64,000 bases of DNA from Mesomycoplasma molare (GTDB lineage: Bacteria > Bacillota_I > Bacilli_A > Mycoplasmatales > Metamycoplasmataceae): NCBI RefSeq assembly GCF_024918955.1, contig NZ_CP103423.1, positions 682,001 through 746,000 of the forward strand. Reading direction: 5' to 3'. Below the pieces are notes generated by a model. It saw only the letters and a program-made list of their open reading frames with translations. It was not told where the DNA came from and ran no database searches. The position numbers were made by a program, and so were the translations under genes. The first letter of the stretch is position 1. Each line of letters opens with the position of its first letter. Below are positions 47,785 to 60,800 of the stretch, in pieces.

Positions 47785-49977
47785 TTAATTTGTTACTATT
47801 CTTTCTAGAGATTTATGATTTTTTAAAACTTTTTTTATCGAATCTTTTTCGGTTAAATTTTTAAATTTTATAACCACGGTGTCATTTTGTAATTCTAAAA
47901 CAACACCTTCTCCAAAAACTATATGATTAACAATATCACCCGGTAGTCAATTTATATTTTTTTCTTCTTTTCTATAATTTAATTTTCCATCAGTGTTTCT
48001 TTTTCTAAAATTTTGTAGTATTTCAGATTTTATACCCATTTCAGAAACAAATCTAGATGTTTGTGATTGAAGTTGATTTTCAAAATAATTTCCTCCAGAA
48101 TCGGAAATAAAAAGCCTTTCTTTAGCTCTAGTTATAGCAACATAAATTAGTCTTCTTTCTTCTTCGATAGCTTCTTTATCTTTTAATGATTTTTTACTTG
48201 GAGAAATACCCTCTGCCATACCTACTAAAAAAACATTAGAGAATTCTAAACCTTTAGAACTATGTATAGTCATCATAGTTATAGCATTACTTTCAAAACT
48301 AGATTCTTCATTATCGGTTAGTAAAGAAATTTCGAGTAAATAATCATTTAAAGTTAATTTTGGATTTTTATTTTCTCAATTTTTTATTCCTTGTAATAAA
48401 CTATTTAGATTATTTTGCGCTTCTTGTTTATCTAAAGGATTTTTAATTGAACTAATATATTTTACTTTTTCTACAATTGTTTCTAACACAAATGCTATAC
48501 TTTTTCCATTTTTAAGCAATTTTTTAGATAAATTAATGATATTCAAAAAATCAACTAATTCTTTTTGTAGAGAATGATTTAAAGGTAAATCTATAAAATT
48601 ATCATCTAGGCTTTTTTCTTTACGATTGGTAAAGTAATCAATTAAACTATCAAAAATATTCATCTTTTTTTCTAGTGAAAAATCCACTATTTTTTGAATT
48701 GCAGAAGGTCCTATTTTTCTAGAAGGAACATTGATTATTCTATGAAATCCTATAGTAGATCCATCGTTTACGACTTTTAAGTAAGAAATTAAGTCTTTTA
48801 CAACTCTTTTTTCAAAGAATTTTACTCCACCCAATAGTTGATAAGGAATATTTTCCTTTATTAACGCATCTTCAAATGCTCTTGAATAAAAACCGGAACG
48901 ATATAAAATAGCAATATTTTTTAATTGTACTTTTTTTCTTTTTAATTCATTTATCTCTTCAGCAACTCATCTAGCTTCTACATCTACATTAAATGAATGA
49001 TGAAAAGTTATTTCCTCACTAGAAATATTCTCTGTAAATAAGTTTTTTTCTAATCTATTTTTGTTATTTTTAATTAAACTATTAGCTGCATTTAAAATTA
49101 AGTTAGTTGAACGATAATTTTGATCTAATGTAATTGTTTGAACTCCATTTAAAGTTTTATCAAAATTTAAGATTAAATCAACCTTCGCCCCTCTTCAAGT
49201 ATAAATAGTTTGATCAGGATCTCCAACAACAGTTAATATCGTTTTTTCAGAAAGTAAATATTTAATAATGTCAAATTGTAAGTCTGATGTATCTTGAAAT
49301 TCATCAACCAAAATATGACTAAATTTATCAGATCATTTCTTTCTAATTTCTATATTTTCTTTAAGTATTTTTAAAGTAAATATCATTAAATCATCAAAAT
49401 CTAAGGCCTTTAAATTGGATAATTCTTGATAGTAAAGTTCATAAATCTCTAATAATATTTCATCATCAGTTTCTAATTTATCTCTATCAATGTCTGAAGG
49501 TAACATTTCTAAATTTTTTCATTTAGAAATCTGTTCTAAAGCTGTAGAATAACTAACATCTCTATTAGTTATTTTCAATGTTCTATAAATATTTTCTAAA
49601 ATATTTTTTTGATCACCACTATCTAGAATATCAAAATTACTATGATAACCTTTAATATTTTTTATTTCTCTTCTTAAAAAAAAGTTACATAATGAATGAA
49701 ACGTACTTATCATTGTTTTTTCGCTTTTTCATTCTACTAAGTTAAAAATTCTTTCCTTCATTTCGTTTGTTGCTTTATTAGTGAAAGTAACAGCTAAAAT
49801 TTTTTCAGGATTAGCTAAATTGTTTTCAATTAAATAGGCAATTTTTTTTGTTAAAACACTAGTTTTTCCACTTCCTGCTCCAGCTATAATTCTTAAATGC
49901 CCTTCATTATAGATAACAGCTGCTTTTTGTTTAGGATTTAAACCATTTAAAATTTTTTCATTAATTTCATTCAACAT
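47785..49977 (-). CDS. pcrA: ATP-dependent DNA helicase PcrA/UvrD
   Basis: 730 aa SF1A helicase in repair and replication. Motifs: GLNPKQKAAV (Q), AGAGSGKTSVLTKKIA (I), TFTNKATNEMKER (Ia), LVDEFQDTSDLQ (II), VVGDPDQTIYTWRGA (III), LDQNYRST (IV), MTIHSSKGLEF (V) and YVAITRAKERL (VI). The C-terminal KOW-like tail LPGDIVNHIVFGEGVV is typical of PcrA. Many TGA tryptophans. It overlaps the RDD gene by 11 bp. Confidence 0.95.
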
Positions 49978-50647
49978 AATGCTCGCTTTCCTTTTCCCAT
50001 TCCACTTCTTGCCAATTTAAAACTTCTATTTCTATTTCTTGTTTTTTAGTAATTTCCTCTTTTTTATGTAAATAATATGCTCTAGTTCCTGAAAAAAAAT
50101 CAATTGGATTTTTTTTGCTAATATTCAATATAAAAATTACAAATAAAACTAAAAAATTTATATTACTAAATGCTAAAAATAAATTAAAAAATATTTTTTC
50201 TAGATTAGAAAACTCATTGCTTAAATTTATATTTTTTAAATTACTTAAATTTCTTATATCAATTATTTTTTTTAAAGTATCTGGTTGAATTAAAATAATG
50301 GAAATTAATAACATAATTATTCAAGTAACAGAAAAAAATAAATTTCTTTTTATTATATAAACTAACATATTATTTTTTTTATTAATTTGGTTGTTTATAT
50401 TTATAATAATTTGATATTTAAAAATAATTTTACCTATTGTTTGACCTTTATATACAATAGGTAAAACATTAAAGTAAATTATTAAAAACAAAATTTGAGA
50501 CAATAATCAAAAATAATATGATATTTCGAAATTAAAATTGAACACAAAAAAAGAAACAAAAATTAACAATAATGAAAAAGAAAAAAATAACAATAAATCA
50601 ATAACACCTGAAAAGAAACGTACATAAAACTGAACTTCTTTTTTCAT
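49967..50647 (-). CDS. RDD-family membrane protein
   Basis: 226 aa with three or four membrane helices. The N-terminus VQFYVRFFSGVIDLLL and the later PIVYKGQTIGKIIFKYQI are the RDD pattern (R-F-..-D, then KG-T-GK-..), family PF06271. Function is not well known; transport has been proposed for some members. A basic/acidic cytoplasmic tail of 55 residues follows. Its ATG overlaps the upstream glycosyltransferase stop (TAATG) and its end overlaps pcrA by 11 bp. Confidence 0.78.
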
Positions 50648-51642
50648 TAAATCCTTTTAGATATAAGATGTCATTTTGAAGGGGGGGTGTTTTCTAGAAT
50701 AAGTTTACTTTCTTCGGTATTTAGCAAAATATATTTATTAATCGTTGTTAATAAAATAAATTCATTTTTTCTCATTTCTTTTAATTTTTCATAGTAATTT
50801 AGTACAAAAGGAGAAAATTCTTTTTGTTTAGTTAAAAATCTAACTAATAAAGACTTTTTAGTTTCTGCTAATATTACAGGTAAAAAAATTTGTAAAAAAT
50901 AAAGTTTAGCATATAGAACTTCTTGTAAAAAATAAATATTATTTTCTCTTACATAATTTTCTAATCCCTTTAATTCTTTAATAACTTGAACTGGATTAGT
51001 AATACTAATATCATTATTTCATTCATGAACTATAACTTCATCTATATAAACATAACTTTTTAGATCTATTAATAGTTTATATAAAAAATCTAGTGTATAT
51101 TTGGAATTTAAATCTTTAAAAGTTTTATTCTTAATTATTTCACGAACATTTTCTAATTTAAAAAATTTATTAAATATAATCGGGAAAGCATAAGCAATTA
51201 CGCTCTTATCATCTTTTATTGAAAATATTTTCTTTTCTTCAATTCTTTTTTTAGGTTCCAGGTGAAAAAAACCTTTAAATTGTGGTTTAAATTCAATTAA
51301 ATCTGCGGGATACTTATTTTGAGTATCTATGAATTTTTGTACAAAAAAGTTTTTTAAATTTGTTTCCGGAAATACTACAACAAAATATTCTCCTTCTGCA
51401 ATAAAAAGCATATCCAATATACCTTTAATAACACTTTTTCTTTTTGTATTTATTAATATTTTTAGCTTTTCTTTAAATAATGATTTATATTCAAAAATTA
51501 AATTAAGTTCTTCATTTGTTGGCTTATTTATTGTAAGGACAATTTCAAAATCATTATTAGTTTGTTGAACAAACAATGAATCTAATAAAGATTTTAATTC
51601 ATTTTTTTGTTTATATGATGGAACTAGTATAGATAATTTCAT
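50647..51642 (-). CDS. Family 2-like glycosyltransferase, diverged
   Basis: 331 aa. The start MKLSILVPSYKQKNELKSLLDSL and FEIVLTINKP follow the GT-A fold of family 2 enzymes. The nucleotide-sugar metal motif (D.D/DDD) is not preserved: the expected place reads YFVVVFPETN, so activity is doubtful. The C-terminal 120 residues are helical. It follows asnS by eight bp. Real stop is TAA at 50647, reached through a TGA tryptophan at 51016. Confidence 0.65.
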
Positions 51643-51650
51643 TTTACTCC

Positions 51651-52997
51651 TTACATTTTTAGATTATTAGGTGTTCTAGGAAATGGTATAGCATCTCTTA
51701 TGTTATCAATTCCTGTAACATACATAACCAATCTTTCAAATCCTAAACCAAAACCTGAAGAACCTGCATCTCCAAATCTTCTTAAGTCTAGATATCATTT
51801 TAATTCTTCTTCAGAAATGGAAAGCTCTTTTATTCTAGATAATAACTTTTCATGTCTTACTTCTCTTTGAGAACCACCAATTAATTCACCTATTCCAGGA
51901 ACTAGTAAATCAAATGCACTAACTGTTTTCCCATCATCATTTTGATGCATGTAAAAAGCTTTGAATTCTTTAGGATAATTAATTACTGCAACTGGTCCTT
52001 GAAATAATTTTTCCGCTAAATATTTTTCATGTTCAGTCGCTAAATCTAAACCGAAGTGAATATTTTGTTCTTCAAAATCAGTTTTAACTTTTTTCAATTC
52101 TTCTATTGCATCTTTATAATCAATGATAGAAATCTTTTTATTGACAAAATTACTTAATTTTTCTCTTAATTTAGAATCGATACTTTCTTCTAAAAAATCA
52201 AATTCTAATTTATTTACTTCTAAAGTTTTTTTAATTACGGTTTTTAGCATGTGATCTGCTAATTTAATAATATCTTTCAATTCATAAAATGCCACTTCTG
52301 GTTCAACCATTCAAAATTCTGCAGCATGTTTTTTTGTATGTGAATTTTCAGCTCTAAATGTAGGTCCGAAGGTGTATACTTTGTTAAAACCTATCGCATA
52401 TGCTTCTGCATGTAGTTGTCCAGTTACTCCTAATGTAGCTTTTTTACCAAAGAAATCTTTAACACTTTCAGAGTCAACAATAAATGTTTCTCCTGCTCCT
52501 TCTCCATCGTTAGAAGTTATTATTGGTGAAGAAACATATAAAAAATTATGTTTAGAAAAAAAATTATGAATCTCTAGAGCTAGCGTTGAACGAATTAACA
52601 TTACAGACTTAATTAATTTTGTTCTATGTCTAAGGTGAGGTATTTCTCTCAATACTTCCATAGAAATTTCTTTCTTTTGAATAGGAAAGTCTTCATCTGT
52701 ATTTTTTAAAAGTTTAAATTCAATTGCTTGAAGCTCTGCAATTTGTTTTGAATTAGGAGTATGTTTAATAATTCCTACAATAGAAATAGCAGCACCATCT
52801 CTAGTTTTATCAACAACTTCTAAATCAACACTTTCTGATTTTAAAACTACTTGCAAATTATAAACTGTAGAACCGTCATTAAGTTCTAAAAATTTAATTT
52901 TCTTATTACCTCTTAAACTTGAAGTTCATCCTAAAACTTTAACTTCTTTTCCATCAAAATCTTTTATGTTTGATAATATCTTTTTTACTGTATACAC
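51651..52997 (-). CDS. asnS: Asparaginyl-tRNA synthetase
   Basis: 448 aa class IIb enzyme. N-terminal OB fold ([21 protein letters not shown]), class II motif 1 [15 protein letters not shown], motif 2 [26 protein letters not shown] and motif 3 [13 protein letters not shown]. The PNNLKM end agrees. GTG start at 52997 with GGGAG six bases upstream. No T-box leader is seen. Followed closely by the glycosyltransferase gene. Confidence 0.95.
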
Positions 52998-53072
52998 CTT
53001 ATCTCCCTTATATATTATTTATATTTTAAATTTTACTATAATTTTTCTTTTTAATAAAAATAGTAATTAAAA

Positions 53073-53092
53073 AACACAATTTTCATTGTGTT
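53073..53092 (-). terminator. Terminator overlapping the MATE stop codon
   Basis: AACACAAT-gaaa-ATTGTGTT then TTTT on the minus strand; the first arm starts inside the stop codon of the MATE gene. Confidence 0.85.
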
Positions 53093-54638
53093 AATGAGTT
53101 ATATTTTTAGCTCAGTTTACTTTTAAATAAAAAATTTCATAAACAATTAATTTTAGCAAATCAGATGTAAATAAAATAAAATAATAAAACGCAAATTCGT
53201 ATCTAAAGTCTAAAGAAATATTCGGAATAAATACAAAAACAATTATTGATAATCAAATAATTTGTAAAACCCCGGATAAAAATTGTAGTATAGAGGTTAA
53301 GTTATTTTTTCCTCCAGCTTCCATACTTCTTATGCTGGAAGAAAAAATTATTCATATTGGATTAAAAATTGCAATAGATATACAAGTTAATTGTATTTCT
53401 TTTAAATAATAATTAGAAATTAACTCTTTTTGTTCGTTTAATACTTCTAAAGTGACTATATCTTTTATTTGTTCTTCTAAACCGATAACAACTCCGCCTG
53501 AAATAAATTTCATATAAGGTATAAAAATGATTATTATAAAAAATATAAAGGATAAAAATGCAGCAATTAAAAAATGGAATCCTTTAAGCTCCTTGGCATT
53601 TTTCTTAGCTTCCTCGATTTCATTTTTACCCAACTTAGAAGTAACAAATAAAGAAATATTTGCTCCTATTATTCCAAAAGTGGATGTAAAAATATTTGTA
53701 AGTGATGTTGTTATTCCTAAAATCGCTGAAGAGCCTAGCCCTCAATATTCTTTATATTCTCCAAAACCTAATGAACCGACTTTATATCCTTCTGCTCATA
53801 AAAAAGTTCTTATAGAAATAAAAATAAAACTAGAAGATGACAATAAAAAGCTAGGAATTCTTTTTAAAAAGAATGTTCATGTTTTTTTCTTTATTGATCC
53901 TATAGAAAATGGATTAATTAATAACTCTTTCTTTTTTAATCAAATAAAAAATAAACTAAAAGTTAAACTAATAAAACCCGATATAACTGTCGCTCAAGCA
54001 GAACCTTTTATTTCAAAAAAGGGAATTAAAATTAAATTTAAACAAATATTAGTAAATAATGTTGCTAAAGAGATATATAAAGAAATGGAACTATTTTTAG
54101 TTTCTCTTAATAAAGAAATGGAAGTAAAAGAAATCGAGAGCAATATTCAAGAAATGGTAATTATTCTAATGTAGTCGGTTGCATTATTGACAATTATATT
54201 AAATGTAACACTACTTGAACCATTGCCTGAATTATTATCTTTAGCAATTGTTCTAATGAAGAACTCTGGACTTAAAAAAATTATTAAACTAAATAAAAAA
54301 GTTAATAAAAAGGAAACTAAATACCTAACTCTCAATACATCTTTAGCTTCACTTTGCTTTTTTGCTCCAAAAAACTGTCCAAATAAAGACATACCTATAG
54401 CGTTGAAGCTAATTAAAATACCACCTATTATTCCGGTAAATGCATTAGCGAAATTCAAGGATGAAACTCCTCCCTGAATTCCAGTTACCATGAAATTATC
54501 AATAAAACCATTTAAAGATACAAGAAATCCTGATAAAACTATCGGAATTGCGTTTTTAGAATAAATTTTTCATTTTTCTTTAGTAGAAGGGAAAAAAGAA
54601 AGAAAAAAAGATAAAATTTTATTTTTTGTGTTCAGCAT
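53091..54638 (-). CDS. MATE-family efflux transporter
   Basis: 515 aa with about twelve membrane helices in two related halves. The N-terminal half has AIPIVLSGFLVSLNGFIDNFMVTGIQGGVSSLNFANAFTG, matching MATE helix 1 (P.....L..SL....D..FVG), and IGMSLFGQFFGAKKQSEAKDVLR, the loop 2 signature. These export drugs or metabolites with Na+ or H+. It overlaps the deoxynucleoside kinase end by 20 bp and has no strong ribosome site. A 215-codon open frame on the other strand is only its shadow. Confidence 0.87.
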
Positions 54639-55287
54639 TTTTAGAATAATTGTTTATTATTTCAACAACTTTTTCCTCTACTTCTTGTTCACTTAAATTA
54701 TTTGTATCAACAATGAAATATTTTAAATTAAACTCATTACATAAATTTTCAAAATAAGGTCTATAAAACTTATGTAAAGTCTCAAAATATTCTTTATTTA
54801 ATTCTCAGTTGTTTGTTTCAACTTCTCTTTCTCTTTTAAAAAATCTTTCTTTAAATGTTTCAAAAGAAACATCGAGAAAAATTGCTAATTCAGGTAATTC
54901 TTCTTTAGTTATTAATTCTTTAAAAGCTAAGTTATAAGCTCTCATGTACTTAGGTTCTTTTTGTGCTAAATTTATTTGCGCAAAAATATTGTGCTCAATT
55001 GAAAATCTATCTAAAAAGAAGTGCCCTTTTACTTTATTATTTTTATTTTTTTCATTAAATTCTTTAATTTTTTTTGAAAAAATTGATGAGTGACTTTCAA
55101 TTATATATGTTTGAAATCCAATTGTTAAATTTTCTTTTTTCTCATATAATCACTTTAAAAATGTATTAAATACTTCATCTTTTTCATCAAACTCTAATAG
55201 TAAATCAGAATTTTCAAATCTATTTACTAAAGATTTGGTTAAAGTACTTTTACCACTACTTATCATTCCGCTTATTCCTATAATCAT
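54619..55287 (-). CDS. Deoxynucleoside kinase (dGK/dCK type)
   Basis: 222 aa. P-loop ISGMISSGKSTLTKSL; FFLDRFSIEHNIFA matches the family's DRS motif; the lid has FKERFFKREREVE. It phosphorylates deoxynucleosides for salvage, needed by mycoplasmas that lack de novo nucleotide synthesis. The base specificity cannot be read from the sequence. AAGGAG precedes the ATG. First of two genes, followed by the MATE exporter. Confidence 0.88.
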
Positions 55288-55465
55288 ATTTTTCTCCTTT
55301 TTCTTCTAGTTATTTAATGATATATATTTTTTTAAAAAATAGAAATAAAAATATTTTCAAAATATTTAAAATATTACTTTTCTATTTTTTGTAAAAAAAA
55401 TTTATAATTTGTAAAAAATGTTATAAAATTTTTATAATTTTTAATTTATAAAAATAAGGAAAATT

Positions 55466-56536
55466 ATGAGTACTAATTCTAATAATAAATTTAAATCGCA
55501 ATTTGTTAATTTACAAAAAGAATTAATTAATATGGATAACCACAATCCTAAAAATTTAATAGAAGTTTGTAAGAAAAAACCTTTTTCTATTTTTATGATG
55601 TTTTTATCATCTTGTTTATTTACATTTGCTATAACAGTAATTCTTGCACAATCTAAAACTATACCTTCAGGCTTAACTGCAATACCTACTTTAATTACTT
55701 ATATTTTTAGTATAACTAAACCATATTTTTCTTTTATTTATTTATTATTAAATTTACCGCTTATTATTATTTTTTGAAAATCAATAAAAAAATCTTTTTT
55801 ATATTTAACAATCATTTGAATGATTTTTCAAAATTTATGAAATTTATTTTTTAATATTGAAATAATTAAAAATTTTTTAATTTATCATATTTCTATTACT
55901 TCAGAAAGCTGAAACATAAACAAAGCGCTTGAAAGTAATTCCGATTTATGACAAATAATTTATTACACAGTCTTTGGTTCTGTATTAATCGGAACATCTA
56001 TTGGTATTTCTTGAAAATTTGGAGGTTCTACAGGAGGTACTGACTTTATCTCTTATTATTATTCAACTAAAAAAAGAAAACCGATTGGAAAAATATTATT
56101 CATAATTTCAATTTCTATAGCACTCTTTTCATTAATAACATTTGGTTCATTAGGGCATTTTAATATAGGGGAAGGTAGAATATATAGAATTTTAGGAATC
56201 CAAGTTATTTCAACTATTTTATATATTTTTATCACTTCTATCATTGTTAATTTAATTTATCCTAAATATAAAAAAGTGGCAATAACTATTTATTGTTCTG
56301 AACCTCAAAAAATTATGAATCATCTAAAAGAAATTAATTATTGACATTCTTATAATTTATGAGTAGGTCAATCAGGATATACCGGGAAAGAAACATATAA
56401 AATTAAAACAATTGCATTATATTTAGAAGTTAAAATGATTGTTAGTGAGCTAAGAAAAGTTGATCCTAAAATTTGAATTTCTTTAAAACCAGTCATTGAA
56501 ACTTCTGGATTATTTGACACTTCTAGAATAGAATAA
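55466..56536 (+). CDS. YitT-family (DUF161/DUF2179) membrane protein
   Basis: 356 aa. A 45-residue cytoplasmic start leads to five or six helices with the YitT features TIPSGLTAIPTLITYIF, GTSIGISWKFGGSTGGTDFISYY. The last 90 residues are a DUF2179 domain (KKVAITIYCSEPQKIMNHLKE ... SLKPVIETSGLF). The role of the family is not settled. AAGGAAA precedes ATG 55466. Read through several TGA codons. Single gene in front of tmcAL. Confidence 0.85.
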
Positions 56537-56588
56537 TTATTTAAATTATTTTATTCTTTTTTTTATTTTTTTTTAATAAAATTAAACT

Positions 56589-57506
56589 ATGGCAATAGCG
56601 ATAATAGCAGAATATAACCCATTTCATAATGGACATAGATATCAATTAGAATATGTAAAAAAACATTTTCCTAACGATAAAATTTACATTATTCTATCAG
56701 GAAAATATGTACAAAGAGGCGAAATAGCCGTTGCTTCCTTTGAAGAAAGAAAAAAAATAGCTTTAAAACACGGTGCTGATTATGTTATAGAATTACCCTT
56801 TAATTTCGCAACTCAAGCAGCTCATATTTTTGCTCAAGGAGCACTAAAAATCATTAATGAACATAAAATTGACAAAATTATTTTCGGTAGTGAATCCGAT
56901 AATGTAGAAAATCTATACAAAATTGCAGAAACAATTTATTACAATCAAGAAATATATGACAAATTAGTTAAAAAATATTTAAAAACTGGTTTATCTTTTC
57001 CTAATTCGAGTTCTAAAGCTTTAAGTGATTTAACTGGCGAATCAATTTTAATGCCTAATGATATATTAGGACTAGAATATGTAAAAGCAATAGTTAATAA
57101 TAATTATCCAATTAAAGCTTATTCACTAAAAAGAACAGTAGGATTCCATTCACTAGAAAGTAAAGATAATTTTGCCTCTGCTAGTTTAATTAGACAAATG
57201 ATTTTTAATAAAGAAGATATTTCAAAATACACACCAATGCAATTTGACAATGTTCCTGATAGAATAGAAAATTATTATAAAGATTTTCAAAAAATAGTAA
57301 TAGAAACTAGCGCTGAAGAGCTTAGAAAAAACCCGATGATTTCTGAAGGTATGGAAAATCTATTTAAAAAAAATATACATGCAGAAAGTTATGATGAATT
57401 TGTTAATAAATGTAATTCAAGAAGATACACAAGTAGTAGAATAAAAAGAGTTATGCTTTATGTTTTATTGGAAAAACATAAAGAAAAGGAGAATGATGAA
57501 AACTAA
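56589..57506 (+). CDS. tmcAL: tRNA(Met) cytidine acetate ligase TmcAL
   Basis: 305 aa nucleotidyltransferase-like enzyme that, in Bacillus, acetylates C34 of elongator tRNA-Met using acetate and [27 protein letters not shown] has the ATP site; [39 protein letters not shown] and [13 protein letters not shown] are family blocks. The C-terminal domain is shorter than in Bacillus (about 400 aa). A weak -10 lies close upstream and no ribosome site is clear. Its end overlaps the EIIB-like gene. Confidence 0.88.
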   Translation: MAIAIIAEYNPFHNGHRYQLEYVKKHFPNDKIYIILSGKYVQRGEIAVASFEERKKIALKHGADYVIELPFNFATQAAHIFAQGALKIINEHKIDKIIFGSESDNVENLYKIAETIYYNQEIYDKLVKKYLKTGLSFPNSSSKALSDLTGESILMPNDILGLEYVKAIVNNNYPIKAYSLKRTVGFHSLESKDNFASASLIRQMIFNKEDISKYTPMQFDNVPDRIENYYKDFQKIVIETSAEELRKNPMISEGMENLFKKNIHAESYDEFVNKCNSRRYTSSRIKRVMLYVLLEKHKEKENDEN

Positions 57507-57861
57507 AGATAAAATAATGATATTTTTCTTAACAATAATAACATTTGGAACAATATGAATATATTGAAATTCTAAAAAGAAAAATAATAAAAAAAATGAA
57601 CTTTCTAGAAGTGAAAAAATTTCTTTCGATATAAATGATTTAATATTATTTTTAGGTGATATAAATAATATTCAAAATGTTGAAAATACACATAAAAAAG
57701 TGAAAATTTACATAAAAGATAGTAACTTAGTAAAAACTGAAGAAATTCAAAAATTAAAAGGTATTTCTAGTACTTTAGTTTCTAGCGAGTATGTAAATAT
57801 TATTGTTGGAAATGTTGCTGAATTTTTAAAGGAAGAATTATCTAGAAAAATGGAGAAATAA
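57493..57861 (+). CDS. Membrane-anchored EIIB-like protein lacking the active cysteine
   Basis: 122 aa. A membrane helix (residues 7-25) and a basic stretch are followed by a domain resembling glucose-type [38 protein letters not shown], then [33 protein letters not shown], where true EIIB reads LG...NI..V..C.TRLR...D and ..V..Q.I.G. The phospho-cysteine is replaced (VENTHKK). It cannot pass phosphate in the usual way, so a regulatory or binding role is likelier. Start ATG 57493 with AAGGAGA; ATG 57496 is equal. Overlaps tmcAL by 14 bp; the helicase gene starts one base after its stop. Confidence 0.7.
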
Positions 57862-57862
57862 A

Positions 57863-60800
57863 ATGACCGACAGATTTGAAATGGCTAAAAAAAATAAAGA
57901 AAATTACAAGAGAATTTTAGATAATTTATTTAATGTAGATAGATTTGATACTTCATTATTTGTTAACTTAAATGAAGTAGATTTTGTAGATATTTTTAAA
58001 CTACTAGATGATAAAAATTTAGACAAAATATACAAATTCTCTAATTTTAAAATTCCTTTAACAGAAAATAATTTAAAAAACATTGAAAAGAATATTAACT
58101 CAAAAAGATCTATACAAGAAATGGAAGATCTTTTTTTAGAAAATAAAAACATTTTAACTAATGAATGAAAAAGCAAATTAGAAAAAGACTTTGAAAACTC
58201 TAAAAACAAAATTCAAAATGAAATAGCAGAAAAAATTCAAACACAAAATCATAGATGAAAAAAGTTTTTAAATAAAGCTAAAAATATAAATTTAGAAAGA
58301 AACATCTGACCTATGCAAATAGGTTTTATGTTCGTATCTGTCGAAATTGAAAAAAGAAAGTTATATGCTCCTTTATTTTTTAAAGAAGTAAATATTGAAT
58401 TTTCTAATTCTCAAGCTTTTCTTTTCTCTAATGGAGATATTAAATTAAATGAAAAATTAATTTGAGCATTAGAAAAGGGAAATTTTATATTTGATATTGA
58501 TGAAGATTTTTCAAATTATTCAATTAGTGATTTAGAAAATCTTATTAAACAAGAATGAACAAACTATAATACTCAAAATATATTAAATAATTTCATAAAA
58601 TTAGCAGACAAAGACATTGATAATAATTTAAAATTCCACCCAGGAATTATATTAGGTATATTTAATTCTTTTGGTAGTCACCAAAGAAAAATAATGGAAA
58701 AAATCATTGAAAATGATGAATTTGATCAAATACTAGAAGTGGATTTTAATAAAAATAATTATAAAAATAAAGTTAATCAAATTATTTTTGAAAAAGAGCA
58801 TTTCAATTTTATTAAAATTAATAAAACTAATTTTTCTCAAGATAAAGCAACCGTTTCTGCTTTATTACAAAATACAATTATTTGAGGTCCTCCCGGAACA
58901 GGTAAGTCACAAACAATTTCTAATATAATCGCTAATATAATAGCTTTTAATAAAACTGGATTAATTGTTTCCCAAAAAAAAGCTGCCCTTGACGTTTTAA
59001 AAGAAAGAATGAACAAATTATCTATTTTTTGCTTATTTATTCTTAATGATAATTCAATGAACAAAAAAAGTTTTTATGAACCTATTTTAAAGTTTATAGA
59101 TATTCTAGAAAACTTCAATAATAAATCAATAATTAAAACTTTAAAAATTATTTATGATGATGAAAAAAAATATATAGATTTATTTAAAAATATTAAAAAT
59201 AGTTCAAACTTAGAAGAAAACTTTAATTCTTTTTCTTTCTTAAAAAGAAATATTAATAATTTTTCAGAAAAGACAATTGAGTCATTATATAAATTAAGTA
59301 AAAATATCAATTTAGATCTCAAAAATGCACCTCAAAATTTAAAAAAATTAAAATGGGCTATATTAGAAGCTAAAAGAGGTAAAAAATTAAATTTGATAAA
59401 GAAAATATTTACTAAATTTTCTGATGAAGACAAACAAGATATAGAAATCATAATTAGTGAAATTCAAAATTTTAAAGGTAATATTCAAGAATTAACTAAA
59501 AATATATCCAATTTAACTTTAGAGCAAGTTTCTAATATTAATAGTTTTTATGAATTTGTTTTTGAAAACAATAAACAAGAACTAACAGACGAAGATGATA
59601 TAGTAAATTTCGTTTTCTATAGAATCTTTAAAAGGATGCAACAACTACAAGAAGATAAAGAAATGAAAAAGCTTTACAATAAATTTGTAGTAATTGCAAG
59701 AAACGGAAAAAGAGATCCTTATAAATTTGTTTTAGAGCATCATAGAATTATAAAAGAGTTATTCCCGATAATAATTTCCTCTGTCGATACCGAGTTAAAC
59801 AAATGAGAAAAAAACGAATTCGATTATGTTGTATTAGATGAATCTTCACAAATTTTTATAGAAAAAGCCTTTCCGATGCTTTATTTAGCTAAAATCAAAA
59901 TTTTCGCTGGTGATGATAAACAAATGCAACCAACTAGTTGATTTTCAACAAGAAGTAATGCTGAAGATGTCGAGTTAGGAGATATTGAATCTATACTAAA
60001 CTATGCAGTTTATAAAGGTGTTCACACAATATTACTAGATAAAAATTATCGTTCTAATTATGCTTCTTTAATGACTTTTTCTTCTAAACATTTTTATAAC
60101 TCAAAGTTAGATGTTATTGATAAATTTACAGAAAATAAATCTGATTCTATCGAAGTTATTCAAACAAATGGTATTTGAGATAAAGATAAAACAAACAAAA
60201 TAGAAGCCGAAATAACAATCGAACGTGCTAAATTAAATATTGATAAATACAAAAAAATTATTATCTTAACTTTTAATAGCGCGCAGAGAGAACTAATTGA
60301 AAATATGATATTAAATAATGAACCGCTTTTAGAAGAAGCGATAAATAGTAATAAACTTTTATTAAAAAATATTGAAAATATTCAAGGAGATGAAGCCGAT
60401 TTATTAATAGTATCTGTTGTTTATGATAAAACTACTTCATTGCACTCTACTTATGTATCTCGTTCTGGCGGAAAAAATGCACTTAATGTTGCTATTTCTA
60501 GAGCTAAAGAAAAAATAATTGTTATTAAATCTTTAAAAGCAGATGAAATCGATGCTTCTATTCAAAACGAAGATGTAAGTTTATTTAAAAAATGATTATT
60601 ATTTTTAGAATTATCAAACGAAGAAAGAACAAATTATTTAAATAGCGAAATAGAAAATACAAATAATTCTAATTTAGTTTTAAACGATTTAAAAGAAAAA
60701 GTTTATTTAGAACTACAAAAAGATTCATTTTTTGCTAATAATAACCTTTCTATTTTTAAAAATTATTCAGTGGGTAGTCAAAAAATTGATCTAGCAATAG

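Noticed and set aside
52998-53040. T-box riboswitch before asnS
   Set aside because: Only a short leader with a ribosome site is present; no T-box sequence or specifier stem.
53527-54174. 215-codon open frame on the plus strand
   Set aside because: It is antisense to the MATE exporter, lacks a ribosome site and has no family resemblance.
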